Below, piece after piece: positions 63,774 to 64,000 of a DNA stretch of 64,000 bases (the first letter of the stretch is position 1; each line of letters opens with the position of its first letter). Where the stretch lies: the NCBI RefSeq assembly GCF_000758625.1, contig NZ_CP009283.1:1561501-1625500 (forward strand). The letters run 5' to 3'. This DNA is from Paenibacillus sp. FSL R7-0273 (GTDB lineage: Bacteria; Bacillota; Bacilli; Paenibacillales; Paenibacillaceae). The notes below the pieces were generated by a model. It was not told where the DNA came from, searched no databases, and was given only the letters and a program-made list of their open reading frames with translations. Both the position numbers and the translations under genes were made by a program.

Positions 63774-64000
63774 TTGGCTCCAAGCAAGAAACAGGGAAAT
63801 CGTCTTGAAACAAATTATACTGAAGATGTTGTAGGTTTTGCACTCGATTCATTTCTTTCTATTGCAAACTTTCCGAGATTAAATGTGACTATCGAGCCGT
63901 TTTCAAAAGGTGAGGAGCGCTGGCTTGGAGCGGATGCAAGAATTGTCAATGAAATTAGTGGATTCAAACCGTTTTATATGCAATTTAAGAAGCCATCGGC
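63774..64000 (+). CDS. Partial gene, possible PD-(D/E)xK-type nuclease N-terminus
   Basis: Starts with TTG at 63774 (TTGGCTCCAAGC) 7 bases after AGGGGTG and runs off the window, so only 75 residues are seen. ERWLGADARI followed by FYMQFKKPS gives an acidic residue and a Q-x-K-K that resemble the core of PD-(D/E)xK nucleases acting in defence. The partial length prevents a firm call. Confidence 0.55.
   Translation, partial: MAPSKKQGNRLETNYTEDVVGFALDSFLSIANFPRLNVTIEPFSKGEERWLGADARIVNEISGFKPFYMQFKKPS

Noticed and set aside
63595..63834. 79-residue frame before the partial nuclease gene
   Set aside because: Begins inside a terminator, crosses the spacer repeat and overlaps the better-supported TTG start at 63774.

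Overview
The window looks like chromosomal DNA of a Paenibacillus-type, endospore-forming Firmicute. Supporting this are a full pro-sigma-K gene with a sporulation-type promoter, strong AGGAGG-type ribosome binding sites with frequent TTG/GTG starts, several AraC regulators next to glycoside hydrolases, LplABC-type sugar importers and PTS genes.

Region 1 (about 1-17 kb) is a carbohydrate locus of relatively GC-rich core-genome DNA. It holds three AraC regulators, a ThuA-like protein, a Gfo/Idh/MocA oxidoreductase, two GH43 enzymes, an orphan LplA-like binding lipoprotein, a large DUF5107-TPR protein and a GH2 glycosidase. A 27-bp motif at the same distance from the -10 box precedes the second GH43 gene and the binding protein, so one regulator probably controls both. 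A 51-bp tandem repeat array made of hairpins follows the GH2 gene.

Region 2 (17-38 kb) starts with a second oxidoreductase and an adjacent UppP/DedA pair (undecaprenyl-phosphate recycling). Next is a lactose/cellobiose-class PTS split over two divergent units: LicR-like activator, IIA and IIB on the minus strand; GH125 mannosidase, IIC and a TIM-barrel-like protein on the plus strand, with a GntR/LacI-type repressor between. Then come a membrane-bound AraC regulator with an LplB-LplC-LplA sugar ABC transporter (cre-like sites nearby), and a two-component system with an ABC exporter.

Region 3 (38.1-57.5 kb) is the most unusual part. An intact sigK is followed, in the same orientation, by AT-rich modules each ending in another copy of the sigK 3' portion (49.0-49.5 kb, 56.97-57.47 kb, and a short relic near 56.3 kb). 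Copies 2 and 3 are preceded by the same short non-sigK sequence, which looks like an attachment-site arm. Module cargo is defence-like: a frameshifted Mrr-type nuclease, a 1,179-residue protein with a PD-(D/E)xK-like N-terminus, a Septu-like ATPase/HNH pair, a membrane protein, and a metallo-beta-lactamase-fold protein next to a trypsin-NACHT-pentapeptide STAND protein. The best reading is repeated integration, or recombinational shuffling, of defence cassettes at codon ~68 of sigK, each cassette replacing the sigK 3' end. No recombinase gene is visible in the window.

Region 4 (57.5-64 kb) is accessory DNA: an RHS-core relic, two proteins with HEPN-like R-x(4,5)-H motifs, several unassigned small genes (one broken by a nonsense codon), a short spacer repeat, and the start of a possible PD-(D/E)xK-type nuclease at the right edge.
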